Assembly (NCBI GenBank): GCA_964444825.1
Contig: CAYUIS010000076.1
Coordinates: forward strand, 1 to 24,230
DNA: 24,230 bases
From: CAYUIS01 sp964444825
GTDB lineage: Bacteria > Chloroflexota > Anaerolineae > B4-G1
Direction: 5' to 3'
The position numbers were made by a program, and so were the translations under genes. Below, piece after piece: positions 21,955-24,230 of the stretch. Numbering within the stretch: the stretch's first letter is position 1; each line of letters opens with the position of its first letter. The notes under the pieces are model-generated. The model saw nothing but the letters and a program-made list of their open reading frames with translations, did not search any database and was not told the DNA's origin.

Positions 21955-22034
21955 TCGAGGAATAAGGATTTGTCCCGTTGCTCGTTCTGTGAGAAGACCA
22001 ATCTGATCTATAGACAAAAGAAGGAGGTTGAGAG

Positions 22035-23537
22035 ATGAGAACATCCATTATGTCGCTTCTTCTGCTGCTGGTGATGGGTAGCGGTCCAGCCCTTGCCCCT
22101 GGCAACACGAGAGCAGCGCAGGCACCCGCAAACGGTACCCCACCCGAGCCCACCGGCATCTGGCACGTTGAAACGGTGGACGCGGCGGCGAAATTGGAAA
22201 GGTATACCTCGCTGGCACTCGACAGCCTGGGGCGGCCCCATATCGCCTACCCTGATATGGGCCCGGAGTTCGACGGCCCTGACCTAAAGTATGCTTGGCA
22301 CGATGGGACGAGCTGGCACGTCGAGACCGTTCTCAGTGGGGACTGGGTTGGTCAGTACTGCTCGCTGGTGTTGGACGCGGCCGACCGGCCCCACATCAGC
22401 GCCTATAACTATGGCACCCTGACGTACGGCTGGCACGACGGGGCAAACTGGCACTTTGAGACCGTTGACACCAACGGTGGTTATTACACATCGCTGGCGC
22501 TGGACAGCCTCGGCCGGCCGCACATCAGCTACCTGGGCAACTTTGGCGTCCCCGCCACGAATTGGGACCTCAAGTACGCCTGGCACGACGGCGCCCGCTG
22601 GCACGTCGAGACGGTTGACGCCGATGGAGACGTGGGCTTTGACTCGTCGCTGGCGTTGGACGCGTTCGACCGTCCCCACATCAGCCACTACGACTGGACC
22701 CTCCAGGACCTGAAATACGCCTGGCACGACGGCACGCGCTGGCACAACGAAGTCGTGGACGATCAGGGCCACGTGGAGACCTCCCTGGCGCTGGATAGCG
22801 CCGGCCACCCACACATCAGCTACTATGCCAGTGGAAGCCTCAAGCACGCCTGGCACGACGGCGCTCTGTGGCACACCGAGACGGTGGACAGTAGCGGGGG
22901 ACGCAGCAACTCGCTGGCCTTCGATACCTCGGACCACCCCCACATCGGCTACTATGGCGGTGGCCACCTGATGTACGCCCGGCACGATGGGACAGGCTGG
23001 CACATCGAGATGGCGGATAGCGGTTGGGGAGGCGAGTACACATCGTTGGCCCTGGATGAATCCGGCCAGCCACACATCAGCTACGAGGGACCAGGGCTGA
23101 GTTACGCCTATCGGACCCCTCTCGCCCCACTCTCCCTCAGAAAGCAGGCCACACCGGTTCAGGACCTGCGCAACAACGATAGGCTAACCTACACCCTGAC
23201 CATCTCCGGTCCTGGGTTCAGCGTTCGCCTGTGGGACCCGCTGCCCGATCCGGTTCACTACGTATCTGGTAGCCTGGCCAGCGACCTCACACCCGCCGTT
23301 TCCTATAGCCCCACCCTCAGGGCGGTCGTGTGGGAGGGCACACTGCCGACTGATACGGTTTCCACGGTCCGCTTCCAGGTCACGCCCGGCGTCACGGGCA
23401 CCGGCTCGCTCTTGCTGGCAGCGCCCATCATCAACACCGCCTGGCTGACCGATACGCAATATGGTAGAAGCCGCAGGGCCACGGCGATCGTCAACGGGAG
23501 CCGCGTCTATCTTCCCCTGATCGTTCGCAGCCCGTAG
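22035..23537 (+). CDS. paralogous exported seven-repeat propeller-like protein with YLPL tag
   Basis: 500 residues; ATG 22035 has AAGGAGG 7 nt upstream. Signal peptide MRTSIMSLLLLLVMGSG with cleavage near ALA or AQA. Seven repeats again: SLALDSxGRPHISY and LKYAWHDGxxWHVETVD, here less diverged from one another than in the preceding paralogue. A DUF11-like domain follows (LSLRKQATPVQDL, NNDRLTYTLTI, LWDPLPDPVHYVS, NTAWLTDTQYG) and the tag GSRVYLPLIVRSP then stop. The pair probably arose by tandem duplication. No -10/-35 pair of the local type lies in the 80-bp gap, so cotranscription with 20410-21954 is likely. Function is unknown; extracellular ligand binding is the general expectation. Confidence 0.9.
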   Translation: MRTSIMSLLLLLVMGSGPALAPGNTRAAQAPANGTPPEPTGIWHVETVDAAAKLERYTSLALDSLGRPHIAYPDMGPEFDGPDLKYAWHDGTSWHVETVLSGDWVGQYCSLVLDAADRPHISAYNYGTLTYGWHDGANWHFETVDTNGGYYTSLALDSLGRPHISYLGNFGVPATNWDLKYAWHDGARWHVETVDADGDVGFDSSLALDAFDRPHISHYDWTLQDLKYAWHDGTRWHNEVVDDQGHVETSLALDSAGHPHISYYASGSLKHAWHDGALWHTETVDSSGGRSNSLAFDTSDHPHIGYYGGGHLMYARHDGTGWHIEMADSGWGGEYTSLALDESGQPHISYEGPGLSYAYRTPLAPLSLRKQATPVQDLRNNDRLTYTLTISGPGFSVRLWDPLPDPVHYVSGSLASDLTPAVSYSPTLRAVVWEGTLPTDTVSTVRFQVTPGVTGTGSLLLAAPIINTAWLTDTQYGRSRRATAIVNGSRVYLPLIVRSP

Positions 23538-23611
23538 CGCCCGATCAGGCTGTCGTCACCGTCACTCAGCCTGACATCCGCATCTACCTGCCGCTGATCG
23601 TACGCAGCTAT
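23537..23611 (+). pseudogene. 3' remnant of a PKD/YLPL exoprotein gene
   Basis: From 23537 the sequence encodes APDQAVVTVTQPDIRIYLPL followed by IVRS, nearly identical in DNA to 19672-19728 in the beta-helix gene (APDQAIVTVTQPDIRIYLPL). It starts directly at the stop of the upstream gene, has no start of its own and reads on into the next fragment. It is a duplicated gene end, probably left by recombination between tag-coding sequences. Confidence 0.75.
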
Positions 23612-23620
23612 ACTTTACCG

Positions 23621-23854
23621 ATGACCGTTCTGATACCCAAGGGGCACATCATACCCCTGCGCCCGGCCTTGCGGAGTTGGCGCAGAACTGGACGGAGTAA
23701 CCGCTCCGATGGTTCCTACTACACTGGCTCGACCAACAACCTGGATCTGCGCCTGACCCAACACCAAGCAGGCGAAGGATGTATCTACACTCGCAGTCGC
23801 CTGCCGGTCGAGATGGTCTATGCACAGGAATTCGCAATAGGACTGATTTTGTGA
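23621..23854 (+). pseudogene. fragment of a GIY-YIG nuclease-like gene
   Basis: The central part DGSYYTGSTNNLDLRLTQH, then AGEGCIYTRSRLPVEMVY, matches the YhbQ/UPF0213-type GIY-YIG domain (second Tyr motif, Arg and His of the core). The first strand with the GIY-side Tyr is replaced by unrelated residues, and the protein ends after AQEF with IGLIL, before the catalytic Glu and C-terminal helix. Normal members are about 80-100 residues with both parts. ATG 23621 lies within recombined sequence with no ribosome site, so I read this as a remnant, not a gene. Confidence 0.65.
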
Positions 23855-24230
23855 TGAAAAACTGGGCTGGGCTTTTGATCCTTGGGATGGGGCTGCTGCT
23901 GACCGCGTGCAGCGCTGAGGGGAGTGAGACCATCACGCCCTCTGCGGAAGCGATAACGGCAACCACGACGAGGACGCCTGGGGCGGTGACGGAGGTTCCC
24001 GCACCCACGCCCTCTGCGGTTCCAACGCGGCCGGTCACAGCTAGCGCAGTTGTGGTTCCCACGGCGCCGCCGGTGACACCCGCGGTGAGGTTAGAGGGGG
24101 TGGAGGCTGATGGCACATGTGTAGAGCTCGACGAAACTGTCACCGTCCCCAGTGATCTGTTCAGGCAGCCCGATTTTGAGGCGGATATCGAGGCGTACTT
24201 GAACGCCGGAGGCTCGATCGATGGTCTGGC
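23854..24230 (+). CDS. lipoprotein, 3' end cut off by window edge
   Basis: Open from ATG 23854 (overlapping the stop of the preceding fragment, with in-frame GTG at 23851 and AGGA at 23839) to the right edge, 125 codons. The N-terminus MKNWAGLLILGMGLLL-TAC is a lipoprotein signal with lipobox LTAC, Cys19 being the lipidated residue. Residues 20-80 form a Thr/Pro/Ala-rich linker (TPSAEAITATTTRTPG and similar). A globular domain then begins (RLEGVEADGTCVELDETV). I do not recognise the domain from this much sequence. It would be exported and anchored by lipid at the membrane. Confidence 0.85.
   Translation, partial: MKNWAGLLILGMGLLLTACSAEGSETITPSAEAITATTTRTPGAVTEVPAPTPSAVPTRPVTASAVVVPTAPPVTPAVRLEGVEADGTCVELDETVTVPSDLFRQPDFEADIEAYLNAGGSIDGL

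Overview
The window looks like accessory chromosome from a Chloroflexota (Anaerolineae-like) bacterium. I infer this from the GC-rich sequence, exported proteins that all end in an R/V-I/V-YLPL-x-x-R tag, GT39 membrane glycosyltransferases with C-terminal beta-sandwich domains, DUF11/PKD/beta-helix exoproteins, and short dispersed palindromic repeats of the CCTTCGGC...GCTCAGG type. No rRNA, tRNA or CRISPR array was seen.

The left part (1-10719) is all on the minus strand. From right to left there is a PLP-dependent threonine dehydratase/serine racemase-like enzyme (9769-10719). Next comes a short operon of an SDR oxidoreductase, an aldehyde:ferredoxin oxidoreductase (AOR) and an unrecognised 321-residue protein whose start overlaps the AOR stop (5889-9497). 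Then, behind its own predicted promoter, comes a five-gene run: a radical-SAM-like protein that has lost its iron-sulfur cysteines (4466-5695), a class I methyltransferase, a two-TM zinc-ribbon protein, a DUF2207-like membrane protein ending in a Cys-Ala repeat tail, and an intact PqqD-like/radical SAM/SPASM protein that starts 6 bp after the tail and runs off the left edge.

That five-gene run is the best candidate for an undescribed system. The intact maturase has the build of RiPP maturases: a PqqD-like recognition domain, CX3CX2C, and seven SPASM cysteines. The gene touching it encodes a low-complexity tail with seven regularly spaced Cys residues, which membrane topology places in the cytosol. 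The cysteine-less paralogue keeps the PqqD-like domain and barrel motifs and could be a non-catalytic partner. A tail-modification role is inference; every piece is visible in the sequence.

The right part (11040-24230) is all on the plus strand. It holds two consecutive GT39-type membrane glycosyltransferases, a large beta-helix/DUF11/Ig/PKD exoprotein, two paralogous exported proteins with seven propeller-like repeats each, gene debris (a duplicated exoprotein 3' end and a GIY-YIG nuclease fragment) and the start of a lipoprotein. Three of these transcription units share one promoter layout (ACAGACAA, 16 bp, extended -10). A likely non-autonomous mobile element with about six 23-bp direct repeats sits right behind the YLPL tag of the beta-helix protein and replaces its natural stop. 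Together this half looks like a cell-surface protein and surface-glycosylation island shaped by recombination.
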